Shown here: one piece after another, positions 48,406 to 57,411 of the stretch
Layout of the letters: each line of letters starts with the position of its first letter
Position numbering within the stretch: the first letter of the stretch is position 1
Origin: Methylobacterium pseudosasicola
Lineage (GTDB): Bacteria; Pseudomonadota; Alphaproteobacteria; Rhizobiales; Beijerinckiaceae
DNA: 64,000 bases
NCBI RefSeq assembly: GCF_900114535.1
Contig: NZ_FOTK01000002.1
Coordinates: forward strand, 287,943 to 351,942
Reading direction: 5' to 3'
The notes under the pieces: generated by a model
Database searches by the model: none
Seen by the model: only the letters and a program-made list of their open reading frames with translations
Told to the model about the DNA's origin: nothing
Made by a program: the position numbers and the translations under genes

Positions 48406-48579
48406 GTGTCGACCCTCGTCCGTATTCTGCTCGCGATCTTCATCCCACCGGTGGCGGTGCTCGTCACCACAGGGTTCGGCCTGCAGTTCCTGCTGAACAT
48501 CGTGCTCTGGCTGATCTTCTGGCTGCCCGGTACGGTCCACGCCCTGTGGCTGATGAACCGCGACCGGCCGCTGGTCTGA
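48406..48579 (+). CDS. YqaE/Pmp3 family small membrane protein
   Basis: A 57-residue peptide with two transmembrane helices: LLAIFIPPVAVLVTTGF, then a stretch with LLNIVLWLIFWLPGTVHALWL. The IPP and GTVHALW features are those of the Pmp3/YqaE (UPF0057) proteolipids linked to membrane potential and stress. The likely start is GTG 48406, five bases after GGAG; GTG 48400 is possible. It is easily missed because it is short and GTG-started. Confidence 0.85.
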   Translation: MSTLVRILLAIFIPPVAVLVTTGFGLQFLLNIVLWLIFWLPGTVHALWLMNRDRPLV

Positions 48580-48582
48580 ATC

Positions 48583-50034
48583 CTACGGCTTGGCCTTCGC
48601 CTCGGGCTCGCCCTTGCGCAGAGCCGGCTTCGACTCGGCGGTCTTCACCGGGTGCGGCTTGGCCGCCGCCTTCGGGGCGACCTTCTCGGCCGCGTGCGCG
48701 AGCTTGACCGGCTCGGGCACCACGGTGGCGTCCACCGCCGGGGTGGCGGGGGCCGGCGGCTTCTCCTGGTCGAACAGCGAGCCCAGCAGCTTCTGATAGC
48801 TGCTCGGATCGCCGTCGGCGTCGGCCACGGCGATCCGGGCCGGTTTCTCGGGAACCGACGCGGTGGTCTCGACCCGGAGTTCGGGCTCGGCCCGGTTAGC
48901 CATGAGCGTCGTGGCGGCGGGCTTCTGCTGTCCCCGGCCGGCCTTCGCGGTCGCCTTGGTGGATGCCGGCGCGGCGGCGGCCATCATGGTCGGCTGCACC
49001 TTCGAGTCGATCTCGATCTCCTGCGGCCCGGCCGCCAGGGTCTCGGGCCGGCTGACATCGCCGAGATTGTGCCGGCCGAACTCCTTCGCGTCGTAGGGCA
49101 GCACCGTCTCGGTGCCGCCGAGGCTCGCGAAGGCGCTGGTGTTGGCCGGCGGGCGGAACACCGGGTTCTGGCCGCCATCCTGGTAGACCACCCGCACCGC
49201 CGGCGTGCCCTTGGCGACGAGCTCGGCGACCTCGCGCTCGTCATGCTCGCGCTTTTCGGCCACCAGCGGGTCGACCTTCGGCTTGCACGAGCCGGCCGCC
49301 GCGTCCGAGCCGCCGAATACGTATTTGGTGCCGCACTGGCCGACCTTCGGCTCCTCGCGCAGGGCCTCGAAATAATCCGAGCCCTCCTTGAGGTTCTGCC
49401 AGAACGGCATGTTCGGGTCGTTGCGGAACTTGGCCATGTTCTGGGCCGTCATCCGGAACGGGTAGGACTGGAACTGGAAGCTGCGCTGCCCGCCGATGAA
49501 CGCCTCGCGCGCCACCGCGTAGATCTCCGCGATGGTGGCGTCGGTCATGGCGAAGCAGCCGGCCGACGAGCAGGTGCCGTGCACCATCAGGTAGCGGCCG
49601 GTGCGCCCGTTGGCCCGGTCGACGGCATTCGGGAAGCCGGTGTCGAACGACAGGTAGTACGAGGAATTCGGGTTCATCAGCCCCGGGGTGATCGTGTAAA
49701 ACCCCTCCGGCGCCTGCCGGTCGCCCTCGCGGACCTTCGGGCCGAGCTGGCCAGACCAGCGGCAGATCGGGTAGGTCTTCAGCAGGGCGTAGCGGCCGTC
49801 ATTGCCGCGCTTCCAGACCTCCATCTCCGCTTCCTTCTTGTAGGCGCGGATCAGGATCGGGTCGGATTGCTGCATGCCCTTGGTCTGCATCAGGGCCAGC
49901 GTCTGGGGGGCGATGGGCGCGATGCTGCGCGCGGTCGGGCCGCTGATCCCGGAGCCGTCCTGGCAGCCGGCCAGCGCAAGGGCCAGCAGGGAAGCGGCCG
50001 CCAGCAGTCGCGCAGTCGCGAGACGCGCCGTCAT
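48583..50034 (-). CDS. Murein L,D-transpeptidase (YafK/YkuD) lipoprotein with long disordered tail
   Basis: A 483-residue exported lipoprotein. The N-terminus has a signal peptide ending in the lipobox LALAGC (Cys23). The YafK-type L,D-transpeptidase domain has MVHGTCSSAGCFAM near residue 150-163, with the catalytic Cys in SAGC. It should cross-link peptidoglycan or attach proteins to it. After about residue 245 the protein is Ala/Pro/Lys-rich and probably disordered. A Pmp3-like gene converges on it with a 3-bp gap. Confidence 0.9.
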   Translation of the reverse strand: MTARLATARLLAAASLLALALAGCQDGSGISGPTARSIAPIAPQTLALMQTKGMQQSDPILIRAYKKEAEMEVWKRGNDGRYALLKTYPICRWSGQLGPKVREGDRQAPEGFYTITPGLMNPNSSYYLSFDTGFPNAVDRANGRTGRYLMVHGTCSSAGCFAMTDATIAEIYAVAREAFIGGQRSFQFQSYPFRMTAQNMAKFRNDPNMPFWQNLKEGSDYFEALREEPKVGQCGTKYVFGGSDAAAGSCKPKVDPLVAEKREHDEREVAELVAKGTPAVRVVYQDGGQNPVFRPPANTSAFASLGGTETVLPYDAKEFGRHNLGDVSRPETLAAGPQEIEIDSKVQPTMMAAAAPASTKATAKAGRGQQKPAATTLMANRAEPELRVETTASVPEKPARIAVADADGDPSSYQKLLGSLFDQEKPPAPATPAVDATVVPEPVKLAHAAEKVAPKAAAKPHPVKTAESKPALRKGEPEAKAKP

Positions 50035-50356
50035 GGGGAACCTCGTCGTCTAGCCTGCGCCCGGCGGCCTTTTCAAAGCCGACATCAGGCGCCACTCCCC
50101 AACCCAATAGGCTCGTTAAGCTTGCACCTTTGTTACCGCAAGGACCCGGGTGCAACACTGCACGGCTCTGAGCGGTGGATTGACGGGGTCGGCCGCGTTA
50201 TCCCCGGGACGATGTCCAAGGCCTAGCGGCTTGCGCCGGTTCGGCAAAACCGCCAGCGTTCGATGACGCGCGAGGGCTACGGACTCAGCGAGCGATGGGC
50301 ATCGATATCCGAATCGATCGAGGCCTCATGGCGGTCGGAACCGGTTGGCGCCGGCC
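50035..50356. other. Intergenic region between divergent genes
   Basis: About 320 bases separate the L,D-transpeptidase gene from the small coiled-coil protein. It contains the promoters of both. No gene or clear operator was recognised. Confidence 0.4.
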
Positions 50357-50608
50357 ATGACGGCGCTCTCGCTCGACACCTATGCCCTGGTCCGCCGGCT
50401 CAAGGCCTCCGGTCTGTCCGAGGATCAGGCCGAGGCGATCACCAGCGCGATCCGCGAGAGCCGCGATGCCGATCTCGCGACCCTCGTCACGAAGACCGAT
50501 CTCGCCGAGGCCAAGTTCGACATCATGACGTGGGTGATCGGCTCGATCGGCTTCCAGACGATCGTCATCGTCGGCGCAATCGTGGCCCTGTCGCGCACCA
50601 CGCACTGA
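50357..50608 (+). CDS. Small membrane-anchored coiled-coil protein (DUF1640-like)
   Basis: An 83-residue protein with an amphipathic N-terminal half (LDTYALVRRLKASGLSEDQA, then AITSAIRES) and a C-terminal membrane helix (IMTWVIGSIGFQTIVIVGAI). The pattern resembles DUF1640/CCDC90-type proteins. ATG 50357 is preferred over a TTG at 50345. The function is unknown. Confidence 0.75.
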   Translation: MTALSLDTYALVRRLKASGLSEDQAEAITSAIRESRDADLATLVTKTDLAEAKFDIMTWVIGSIGFQTIVIVGAIVALSRTTH

Positions 50609-50611
50609 CGG

Positions 50612-50745
50612 AACCGGGTTTCCAAAGGGGTTTAGCCCTTTGGCGGGGTTCGAGGGTGGGACCCCCGAGAAACCAGGGCTCTGCCCCGGACCCGCACAAG
50701 GTCCCGGACCTTTTGAATCCGGGACTTTCAGGGATGGCTCCAGAC
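50612..50745. repeat. Palindromic repeat family H
   Basis: An imperfect repeat with GGTTTAGCCCTTTGGCGGGG and inverted GGACCCGCACAAGGTCCCGG halves. A related copy occurs at 63609-63712. It lies between the coiled-coil gene and the convergent MFS gene and may act as a terminator. Confidence 0.7.
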
Positions 50746-50761
50746 CCTTGATCCGAAGAGA

Positions 50762-51937
50762 TTATCCGCAGCTCGCCGCGGTCGCGGCGCGCACGCGTCC
50801 GTCCCGGCGGAGCCACAGCAGGAAGGCGAGCCCCGCCGCCGCCATGGCGGCGCCCGCGAGCGGTACGGCCTTGTAGCCGAGCCCGGCATCGATCACGCCG
50901 CCGCCCGCGGCCGCACCGATGGCGTTGCCGAGGTTGAACGCGCCGATATTCATTGCCGAGGCGAGGTTGGGCGCTCCGCCGGCCTTCTCCATCACCCGCA
51001 TCTGCAGGGGCGGCACCAGGGCGAAGCTCGCCACGCCCCAGAGCAGGATCAGCAGCGCCGTGCCACCCTCCAGGCGCATGCCCCAGGCGAACAGGGCGAG
51101 CACCGCGACCAGCCCCACCAGCGACCCGATGATCGTGCCGTCCACCGAGCGGTCGGCCAGCTTTCCGCCGAGCCAGTTGCCGATTGTCAGGCCGACCCCG
51201 AACAGCATCAGCATCGCGGTGACGAACGGCGTCGTCGCGCCGGTCTCGGTCCGCAGGATCGGCACGATGTAGGTGAACACCGTGAACATCGCGCTGGCGC
51301 CGACCACCGTGAGCGCCAGGGCGGCGAGCACCGGGCCGCGCCCGAGCACGCGCAACTCGGCCCGCATATCGTCCCGGGCCTCGACCTTCAGCTCCGGCAG
51401 CGCGAGGCGCAGGGCCAGCATGGCGACCACGCCGATCGCCGCGATGCCCCAGAACGCCGCCCGCCAGCCGAGCACCTCCCCGACCCAGGCGGCGAGCGGC
51501 ACGCCGCCGATCGTCGCCACCGTCAGCCCCGAGAACATCGACGCCACCGCGGCGGCCCGGCGCTCCGGCGGCACGATCCCGGCGGCCACCACCGAGCCGA
51601 TGCCGAAGAACGCGCCGTGGTTCAGCGCCGTGACCAGCCGGGCGACGACCAGCATGGCGTAGCTGTCGGCGACGGCCGCGAGCAGGTTGCCGAGGGTGAA
51701 GATCGCCATTAGCCCGACCAGCAGCCGGCGCCGGGGCACCCGCGCCGCGGCCAGCGTCATCAGCGGCGCACCGACCTGGACGCCGAGCGCGTAGGCGCTG
51801 ACCACCAGCCCGGCCGCGGGAATCGAGACGCCGAGATCCCCGGCGACGAGGGGCAGCATGCCCATCGGGCTGAATTCCGTGACGCCGATGCCGAAGGCGC
51901 CGATCGCCAGGGCCAGCAGGGGAGGATTGATCGCCAT
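50762..51937 (-). CDS. MFS transporter, DHA1/AraJ-type drug or sugar exporter
   Basis: A 391-residue protein with 12 predicted helices. The A-motif-like loop GAPLMTLAAARVPRRRLLVG (about residues 57-76) and ALNHGAFFGIGSVVAAGIV near 104 mark the DHA1 group that includes AraJ and chloramphenicol/arabinose efflux proteins. The start is the ATG at 51937; an extension to 51985 is not supported. It is divergent from a LysR-type regulator, which probably controls it. Confidence 0.9.
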   Translation of the reverse strand: MAINPPLLALAIGAFGIGVTEFSPMGMLPLVAGDLGVSIPAAGLVVSAYALGVQVGAPLMTLAAARVPRRRLLVGLMAIFTLGNLLAAVADSYAMLVVARLVTALNHGAFFGIGSVVAAGIVPPERRAAAVASMFSGLTVATIGGVPLAAWVGEVLGWRAAFWGIAAIGVVAMLALRLALPELKVEARDDMRAELRVLGRGPVLAALALTVVGASAMFTVFTYIVPILRTETGATTPFVTAMLMLFGVGLTIGNWLGGKLADRSVDGTIIGSLVGLVAVLALFAWGMRLEGGTALLILLWGVASFALVPPLQMRVMEKAGGAPNLASAMNIGAFNLGNAIGAAAGGGVIDAGLGYKAVPLAGAAMAAAGLAFLLWLRRDGRVRAATAASCG

Positions 51938-51951
51938 GAGGGCTCTCCGGT

Positions 51952-51961
51952 TGTTCCGGAA
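51952..51961. promoter_or_regulatory. Short perfect palindrome in the MFS/LysR divergent promoter region
   Basis: GTTCCGGAAC, a 10-bp palindrome in the 96-bp gap between the MFS gene and lysR. It is a plausible part of a LysR-type binding site, though it does not match T-N11-A closely. Confidence 0.3.
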
Positions 51962-52033
51962 CCGCACGTGGCGGATTCGGCGCACGGGGAGTAGTCCGTT
52001 GACGGGACCAAGATCTGTGCGGGGAAGTCACGA

Positions 52034-52936
52034 ATGCTGCGCGATAAGGCCGACCGTGCCGGGGACATGGCCGTGTTCGTGGCGGTGGCGGAGGCCGGCA
52101 GCCTGTCCGCGGCGGCGCGCCGGCTCGAGCTGACACCGTCGGCGGTGAGCCGGGTCGTCGCCCGGATCGAGGCGCGGCTCGGCGTACAGCTCCTCGTCCG
52201 GACGACCCGGACCCTGCGCCTCACCGCCGAGGGCGAGACCTACGGGCGGGCGGCGCGGCGCATCCTGGCTGATCTCGACGAGACCGAGACCGCGCTCGCC
52301 GACCGGGGCTGCCCGCGCGGGCGGGTCCGGGTCAGCGCCGCCACCGCCCATGGCCGGCTGGTGATCGTGCCGCTGCTCGGGGCGTTCGTGGCCCGCCATC
52401 CCGGCATCGTGGTCGAGATCGACCTCAGCGACGAGATCGCCGACGTGCTCGGCGGCCGGGCCGATATCGGCATCCGGTTCGGGCCCCTGGCCGATAGCCC
52501 GCTCACCGCCCGGCGGCTGGGCGAGACCGGCCGGACCGTGGTGGCCGCCCCCGCCTATCTCGCCCGGGCCGGGACCCCGCGCCGGCCCGCCGACCTCGCC
52601 GACCACAACTGCCTGGACTTCACCTTCCGCCGGAGCGAGCCCGGCTGGCCGTTCCGCGAAGACGGGCGCGACTTCATCCTGCCGGTACGCGGCACCCTCG
52701 CGGCCAACAATGGCGAGACCCTGGTGCAGCTGGCGCTCGGCGGCGCCGGCATCACCCGGGTCGGCAATTTCCACATCGCCGACGATCTCGCCGCCGGCCG
52801 GTTGGTGCCGCTCTTGGAGCCGTTCAACCCCCAAGACCGCGAGGCGATCCACGCGGTGTTCGTGGGCGGACCGGCCATGCCGGCCCGGGTGCGGGTGCTG
52901 GTGGACTTTTTGGCGGAGCGGATGCGCGGGGGCTAG
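52034..52936 (+). CDS. LysR family transcriptional regulator
   Basis: A 300-residue LTTR with an N-terminal winged helix (MAVFVAVAEAGSLSAAARRL, then TPSAVSRVVARIEARLGVQL, residues 11-50) and a C-terminal co-inducer domain. The ending ILVDFLAERM-like (VLVDFLAERMRGG) places it near the AaeR/CrgA group. It is divergent from the MFS exporter, which is the likely target. The co-inducer is unknown. Confidence 0.93.
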   Translation: MLRDKADRAGDMAVFVAVAEAGSLSAAARRLELTPSAVSRVVARIEARLGVQLLVRTTRTLRLTAEGETYGRAARRILADLDETETALADRGCPRGRVRVSAATAHGRLVIVPLLGAFVARHPGIVVEIDLSDEIADVLGGRADIGIRFGPLADSPLTARRLGETGRTVVAAPAYLARAGTPRRPADLADHNCLDFTFRRSEPGWPFREDGRDFILPVRGTLAANNGETLVQLALGGAGITRVGNFHIADDLAAGRLVPLLEPFNPQDREAIHAVFVGGPAMPARVRVLVDFLAERMRGG

Positions 52937-53051
52937 GCCCTCGTCCGAGACGAGATGGGTCTTAGAATCACGCTGGCGTGCGGTGTCAAATCCGGCCGCT
53001 CATCCGACAAGGATAGGGAGCGCTCGTCGCCGCGAGAGGGAGCTGTATCCC

Positions 53052-54440
53052 GTGTCACACAGTTTTACCCAGGCCTGGGAGGCCTTCGTCGCGCATTTCG
53101 GCGCGGCGCAGATCAATGGGATCACCAGTTCCCGCCGGCAATTCGGCGACCACCTGTTGCCGGATCTTCAAGCCGCGGTGATAGCCCGGATCGCGCCGTT
53201 CGAGCCGGACCTGATGGGCGTGCATCAACTCTATGAACAGTTGGCGCTGACGATCTCCGGGCTGCTCGTCCGCGACCAGCAAGGCGCCATCGCGATCACA
53301 CCGCTCCAGTATCAGGACATCGATGTCGGCGAGGAGGAGCCGTTCGCCGCCCTGAACAACGGGTTGTGGCTGTTCAAGGTCGAGGGGCGGCCGGTCGCGG
53401 TGCTGCTGTCGCACTACGCGGTGTACGGCGAGGGCCGGTTCGCCCAGATCGAGGTTGCCACCCTGGCCGATCCGGTTTCGTTGGGCTTCGTGCGCGCCTT
53501 CCTCGCCGCCGTGCAAGAAGCCGGCGCAACCTCGACCCGCTACCGCGGCAAGATCCTGTCGTTTGAGAGTGGCTCCGATTATTCCGGCATGCGCGCCGTC
53601 ATGCAGGTCCACAGATTGCCCTTCGTGGATCGGGAGGCCGTCATTCTGGACACGGCCACCATGGCCAAGATCGACCGCCACGTCTTCGCGTTCGACCACC
53701 ACCGCGAGGCGCTGAAGCGGCTCGGCCAATCGACCCGCAAGGGCGTGCTCCTGTACGGACCGCCCGGAACCGGGAAGACGCACGTGATCCGCTACATCGC
53801 GTCGAACCTGCCCGACCGCACCACGGTGCTGGTCACCGCCGAGCAGGTGAAGATGCTGAGCCGATACATGCTGCTCGCCCGGACCCTTCAGCCTAGTATC
53901 GTCGTGCTGGAGGACGTGGACCTCGTCGGCCGATCACGCGAGGGCATGAACAGCCCCAATACTGAGGTATTGCTCAACCGCCTTCTGAACGAGATGGATG
54001 GATTGCAGGACGACGCGGACGTGCTGTTCATCCTCACCACCAACCGGCCAGAGGAGATCGAGGAGGCTCTGGCCTCCCGGCCGGGGCGCATCGACGAGGC
54101 GATCGAGGTCGCCAATCCCGATGCGTCGTGCCGGGCGCGTCTGGTTGCGCTCTACGGCCGCGCGCTCGACTTCGAGGACGGCGCGGTCGCGGATTTCGTG
54201 GCGCGCTCGGAGGGGGCGAGTGCGGCCTTCGTCAAGGAGATGGTCCGCCGCGTCGCGCAAGTCGCCGTGAGCGCCGGCCGAGGCAACCGCGTCGGCCGGG
54301 AGGATGTCGCCGTCGTCCTCGGCGAGGCTACAGAGAGCCGGAACCGGATCGGCCGCCGCATCGTCGGTCTCGCGAACCATTCGGAGGCTCGGGCGGGAAA
54401 GCAGGCACCGCCCTTCGACGCATGCGGCTCGGATCTTTGA
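53052..54440 (+). CDS. AAA family ATPase with uncharacterised N-terminal domain
   Basis: A 462-residue classic AAA ATPase. Walker A GPPGTGKTH is at about residue 236, Walker B IVVLEDVDLV near 283, and the second region of homology NRPEEIEEALASRPGRIDEA near 335, with the arginine fingers expected of a hexamer. The N-terminal 200 residues show no recognised domain (FTQAWEAFVAHFGAAQINGI start). The start is GTG 53052, preceded by GAGAGGGAG. It lacks the FtsH protease domain and membrane anchor. The function is unknown; it may be a protein or DNA remodeller. It stands alone between a LysR and an AraC regulator. Confidence 0.85.
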   Translation: MSHSFTQAWEAFVAHFGAAQINGITSSRRQFGDHLLPDLQAAVIARIAPFEPDLMGVHQLYEQLALTISGLLVRDQQGAIAITPLQYQDIDVGEEEPFAALNNGLWLFKVEGRPVAVLLSHYAVYGEGRFAQIEVATLADPVSLGFVRAFLAAVQEAGATSTRYRGKILSFESGSDYSGMRAVMQVHRLPFVDREAVILDTATMAKIDRHVFAFDHHREALKRLGQSTRKGVLLYGPPGTGKTHVIRYIASNLPDRTTVLVTAEQVKMLSRYMLLARTLQPSIVVLEDVDLVGRSREGMNSPNTEVLLNRLLNEMDGLQDDADVLFILTTNRPEEIEEALASRPGRIDEAIEVANPDASCRARLVALYGRALDFEDGAVADFVARSEGASAAFVKEMVRRVAQVAVSAGRGNRVGREDVAVVLGEATESRNRIGRRIVGLANHSEARAGKQAPPFDACGSDL

Positions 54441-54500
54441 TCCGCATCTTCGCAGCGAGATCCCGAGGGCGACGTCCTGCAAGGGACTCGGCGCTCCGCC

Positions 54501-55361
54501 TCAAGCCCCCGCCCGGTAGGCCGCCGGCGTCGTGCCGGTGGCGGCCCGGAAGGCCCGGGTCAGGTGGCTCTGGCTGCTGAAGCCGCAGGCGAGCGCGATC
54601 GCGGCGATCGGGTCGCGACCGCGCAGGAGCGCCTTGGCCCGCTCGGTTCGGCGATGGGCGACGTAGACCTGGGGTGACACCCCCCGGCTCGCCCGGAAGG
54701 CGCGCTGGAAGTGGAACGGGCTCAGATCCGCCAGGGCCGCGAGGTCGGCCAGCCGGATCGTGTCGTGGAGATGCGCCTCGACATACGCGGCGATGCGGCG
54801 GGTCAGATGCGGCGCGAGCCCGCCGGTCAGCGCCCGGCGGCGGATCCCGCCCCAGCGCGGGTCGGCGAGGAACAGCGCCACCGTCTCGGTCATCACAGAT
54901 TCGGCCGCCAAGGCGTCGCAATCCGCGACCGCGCGCGCGACGTGCCGGAGCGCTGCCGCAAGACGGGGGGCCTCCGCGAATGTGACCTCGGGCACGTCGA
55001 GTAGCCGAGCGTCGCGCTCGAACGTCTCCGCATAGGCCCGGGCCAGCTCGTCGGCCGGCAGGTAGAGGTGGACGAACGCGAAGGGCGCCGTGATCACCCA
55101 GTCCGACCGGTGGCGGTGGGGCATCACGCACAGCGCCCCCGGCCAGCCGGAGACGGTCCTACCATCGACCCTGCGGGTGCCGCTGCCGCCTTCGAGATAC
55201 AGGCTGAAGGTGTGGCCCTCCGGGCTGTCATACGCGACCTCGTCGTGGCTGTTGCTCCACAGGGCCGCCGAGCGCCCGAAGCCGAGGTCCAGCGCGCCGG
55301 CGGTCTGGGCGTTCGGCGAGGCGGACAGGAACCCGAAGACGGAGGTCGGGCCGGCGGACAT
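54501..55361 (-). CDS. AraC family transcriptional regulator
   Basis: A 286-residue regulator. The N-terminal half resembles a cupin-type effector domain (WSNSHDEVAYDSPEGHTFSL). The C-terminal double HTH contains RIAAYVEAHLHDTIRLADLA and LSPFHFQRAFRASRGVSPQ near 205-240, and AIALACGFSSQSHLTRAF near 255. It is divergent from a DMT exporter gene across a 153-bp gap and probably controls it. Confidence 0.92.
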   Translation of the reverse strand: MSAGPTSVFGFLSASPNAQTAGALDLGFGRSAALWSNSHDEVAYDSPEGHTFSLYLEGGSGTRRVDGRTVSGWPGALCVMPHRHRSDWVITAPFAFVHLYLPADELARAYAETFERDARLLDVPEVTFAEAPRLAAALRHVARAVADCDALAAESVMTETVALFLADPRWGGIRRRALTGGLAPHLTRRIAAYVEAHLHDTIRLADLAALADLSPFHFQRAFRASRGVSPQVYVAHRRTERAKALLRGRDPIAAIALACGFSSQSHLTRAFRAATGTTPAAYRAGA

Positions 55362-55514
55362 CGAAGAGAACCTTTAAGGGGCGTCGTCCCGGATCGGATA
55401 TCCGGGGCGCGCTGCGCGGTCGAGCCGCGGCCCGCACTGCGCCGCAAGATCCTGCAAGAACGGCCCCCGCCCCGCGGCTAGGCTCCGAGCAGTCCCAGCC
55501 GGATTGCCCGCCCG

Positions 55515-56417
55515 ATGAACGCCCTGCTCTTCGCCGCCACCGTGCTGATCTGGGGCACGACCTGGATCGCCATCACGGTCGAACTCGGGCCCGTGCCGGT
55601 GCTGGTCTCGGTGCTCTACCGGTTCGCCCTCGCGGCCGCGATCCTGCTCGGCGGCCTGGCGCTTACCGGACGTCTCACGGTCCCGGCCCTGCGGCATCAG
55701 CCGTTCCTCGTCGCGCAGGCCCTGTGCCTGTTCTGCTGCAACTTCCTGTGCTTCTACGCGGCGACCGGCTTCATCCCGTCCGGGCTGGTCTCGGTGGTGT
55801 TCTCGCTCGCCACCCTGTTCAACGCCGTCAACGGGCGCATCCTGTTCGGCACGCCGATCACCGGGCGGGTCGCGCTGGCCGCCCTGCTGGGCTTCACCGG
55901 CCTCGTCCTGCTGTTCGCCCGCGAGCTGTCGGCCGGGCTCGATGCCGGCACGCTGAAGGGGCTGGGGCTCGCCACCCTCGGGACGCTGCTGTTCTCGCTG
56001 GGCAACATGGCCTCCCGCCGCAACAGCGCGGCGGGCGTGCCGCCTCTCCAGGCCAATGCCTGGAGCATGGGCTACGGCGCCCTGGTCCTGCTCGGCCTCG
56101 TCGCCGGCACCGGCACGCCGCTGGTGGCGCCGCCCGACACGGCCTACCTCCTGGCGCTGCTCTACCTGGCGGTGATCGGCACGGTGGTCGGCTTCACCGC
56201 CTATCTGTCGCTCGTCGCCCGGATCGGGCCCGCCCAGGCGGCCTACGCGACCGTGCTGTTCCCGGTGGTCGCCCTGGCGCTCTCGACGCTGTTCGAGGGC
56301 TATCGCTGGCACTGGACCGGCCTGCTCGGCCTGGCGGTGGCCCTGTGTGGCAATGGCCTGATGTTTTTGGAGATTCCAGCCCGGCCCCGTCCTCGCGAGC
56401 AGAGCGAAGCCATCTAG
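55515..56417 (+). CDS. EamA/DMT family exporter with repeat-encoded last residues
   Basis: A 300-residue protein with ten predicted helices and two EamA repeats, starting LLFAATVLIWGTTWIAITVE and with the second repeat from LATLGTLLFSLGNMASRRN near 155. Members export amino acids or other small metabolites. The last eight residues (PREQSEAI) and the stop codon lie inside a palindromic element (family F, 56394-56480), so the original C-terminus was replaced or trimmed. It is divergent from the AraC gene. Confidence 0.9.
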   Translation: MNALLFAATVLIWGTTWIAITVELGPVPVLVSVLYRFALAAAILLGGLALTGRLTVPALRHQPFLVAQALCLFCCNFLCFYAATGFIPSGLVSVVFSLATLFNAVNGRILFGTPITGRVALAALLGFTGLVLLFARELSAGLDAGTLKGLGLATLGTLLFSLGNMASRRNSAAGVPPLQANAWSMGYGALVLLGLVAGTGTPLVAPPDTAYLLALLYLAVIGTVVGFTAYLSLVARIGPAQAAYATVLFPVVALALSTLFEGYRWHWTGLLGLAVALCGNGLMFLEIPARPRPREQSEAI

Positions 56418-56480
56418 GTCAGCGCACGAATTCCGAACGTAGCGTGCCCCTGGGTTGCTTCGCTCTGCTCGCAATGACGG
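56394..56480. repeat. Palindromic repeat family F
   Basis: About 87 bp with arms TCGCGAGCAGAGCGAAGC and GCTTCGCTCTGCTCGCAATG. Its left arm encodes the last codons of the DMT exporter. A longer related copy is at 60118-60213. Confidence 0.8.
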
Positions 56481-56531
56481 TGGGAGGCTCAGGATGGGGG
56501 CGTGGGTGGGATGTCGGGAAGACGGTGCCCC

Positions 56532-57263
56532 CTACGCGAACACCACCGGCCGCCTTGCCGCCTCGGTGCGGATGATCTCCACGAGCTGCGCGTCCTCGGC
56601 CGGGTCGGCGAGGCGCAGGCCGACCGGGGTCGAGCGGGTCTGGATCGTCAGCCAGCGCAAGGTCGGCCGGAGGTCGGTGGCCTCCACCACCGCCACCCCG
56701 GGATGGTCCGGCTGGAGCTGGAGGAAGGTCAGGTGGTTGCGGCTGGGGCGCGCGCCCAGCAAATCGTCGATCGCCTCGATTGTCTCCCGGGGCGTGTGCA
56801 GATGGGTCATCATCCACAGCCGGTTCTCGGTGCCGGGAGTGTCGAGGGCGGCGCGCAGGCGGCGCACGCCCTCGGTCAGGAAGGCGTAATCCGCCGCGTT
56901 CGCCGCCGGGTCGTGGTGGTTGAACACGCATTCGAGCCCGTGCCGCTCCCGGTAGAGCCGGTGCCGGCCGCGCCAGATGTCGGGTCCGCGCCGCTCCGCC
57001 TCCGGGATGCTCTCGAGCTGGCCCCGGTCGGTGAGCGCGGCAAAGTCGTCGTCCAGGCAGTCCCGGACCATGCCGGGCATCGAAAAGATCCAGTCGAGCG
57101 GGCCGGACCAGTGGCGCAGGTCGAGGGTCTTGAGCACGTGCGCCATCTGGCAATTGCAGCCGAGCGAGACGTGGTTGTGCCCGCCCGGCTCGCGCCCGTC
57201 GCGCCGCCCGAGGAGTCGCCCGAGGGCGTTCAGCAGGCCGCCCGTCGCGCCGGGGGACGTCAT
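56532..57263 (-). CDS. DUF1796 putative cysteine peptidase
   Basis: A 243-residue DUF1796 protein (papain-like putative cysteine peptidase). The candidate nucleophile is in HVSLGCNCQMAHVLK (about residues 36-50), followed by RHWSGPLDWIFSMPGMV. A later FNHHDPAAN may supply the His/Asp. The start is the ATG at 57263; the frame extends to 57377 but without a ribosome site. The substrate and role are unknown. It sits between a DMT exporter and accA without operon linkage. Confidence 0.8.
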   Translation of the reverse strand: MTSPGATGGLLNALGRLLGRRDGREPGGHNHVSLGCNCQMAHVLKTLDLRHWSGPLDWIFSMPGMVRDCLDDDFAALTDRGQLESIPEAERRGPDIWRGRHRLYRERHGLECVFNHHDPAANAADYAFLTEGVRRLRAALDTPGTENRLWMMTHLHTPRETIEAIDDLLGARPSRNHLTFLQLQPDHPGVAVVEATDLRPTLRWLTIQTRSTPVGLRLADPAEDAQLVEIIRTEAARRPVVFA

Positions 57264-57411
57264 ACGGTTCGCCCTTGCGGCTGACGCCTCCAGGGCGGTC
57301 CGCCGCACGCAGCCAAGTGTACGCAGGCCGCGCAAGCTTGCCTGCGGCAACGCACATTCGCGCTTGCCGACGGCCAAACGCCTCGAACGTCAAACGTTTC
57401 GGCCGTCGGAC

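Noticed and set aside
52710..53051. In-frame N-terminal extension of the AAA ATPase into the lysR gene
   Set aside because: It overlaps lysR out of frame, is Arg/Pro/Ser-rich, and a GTG with a ribosome site exists at 53052.
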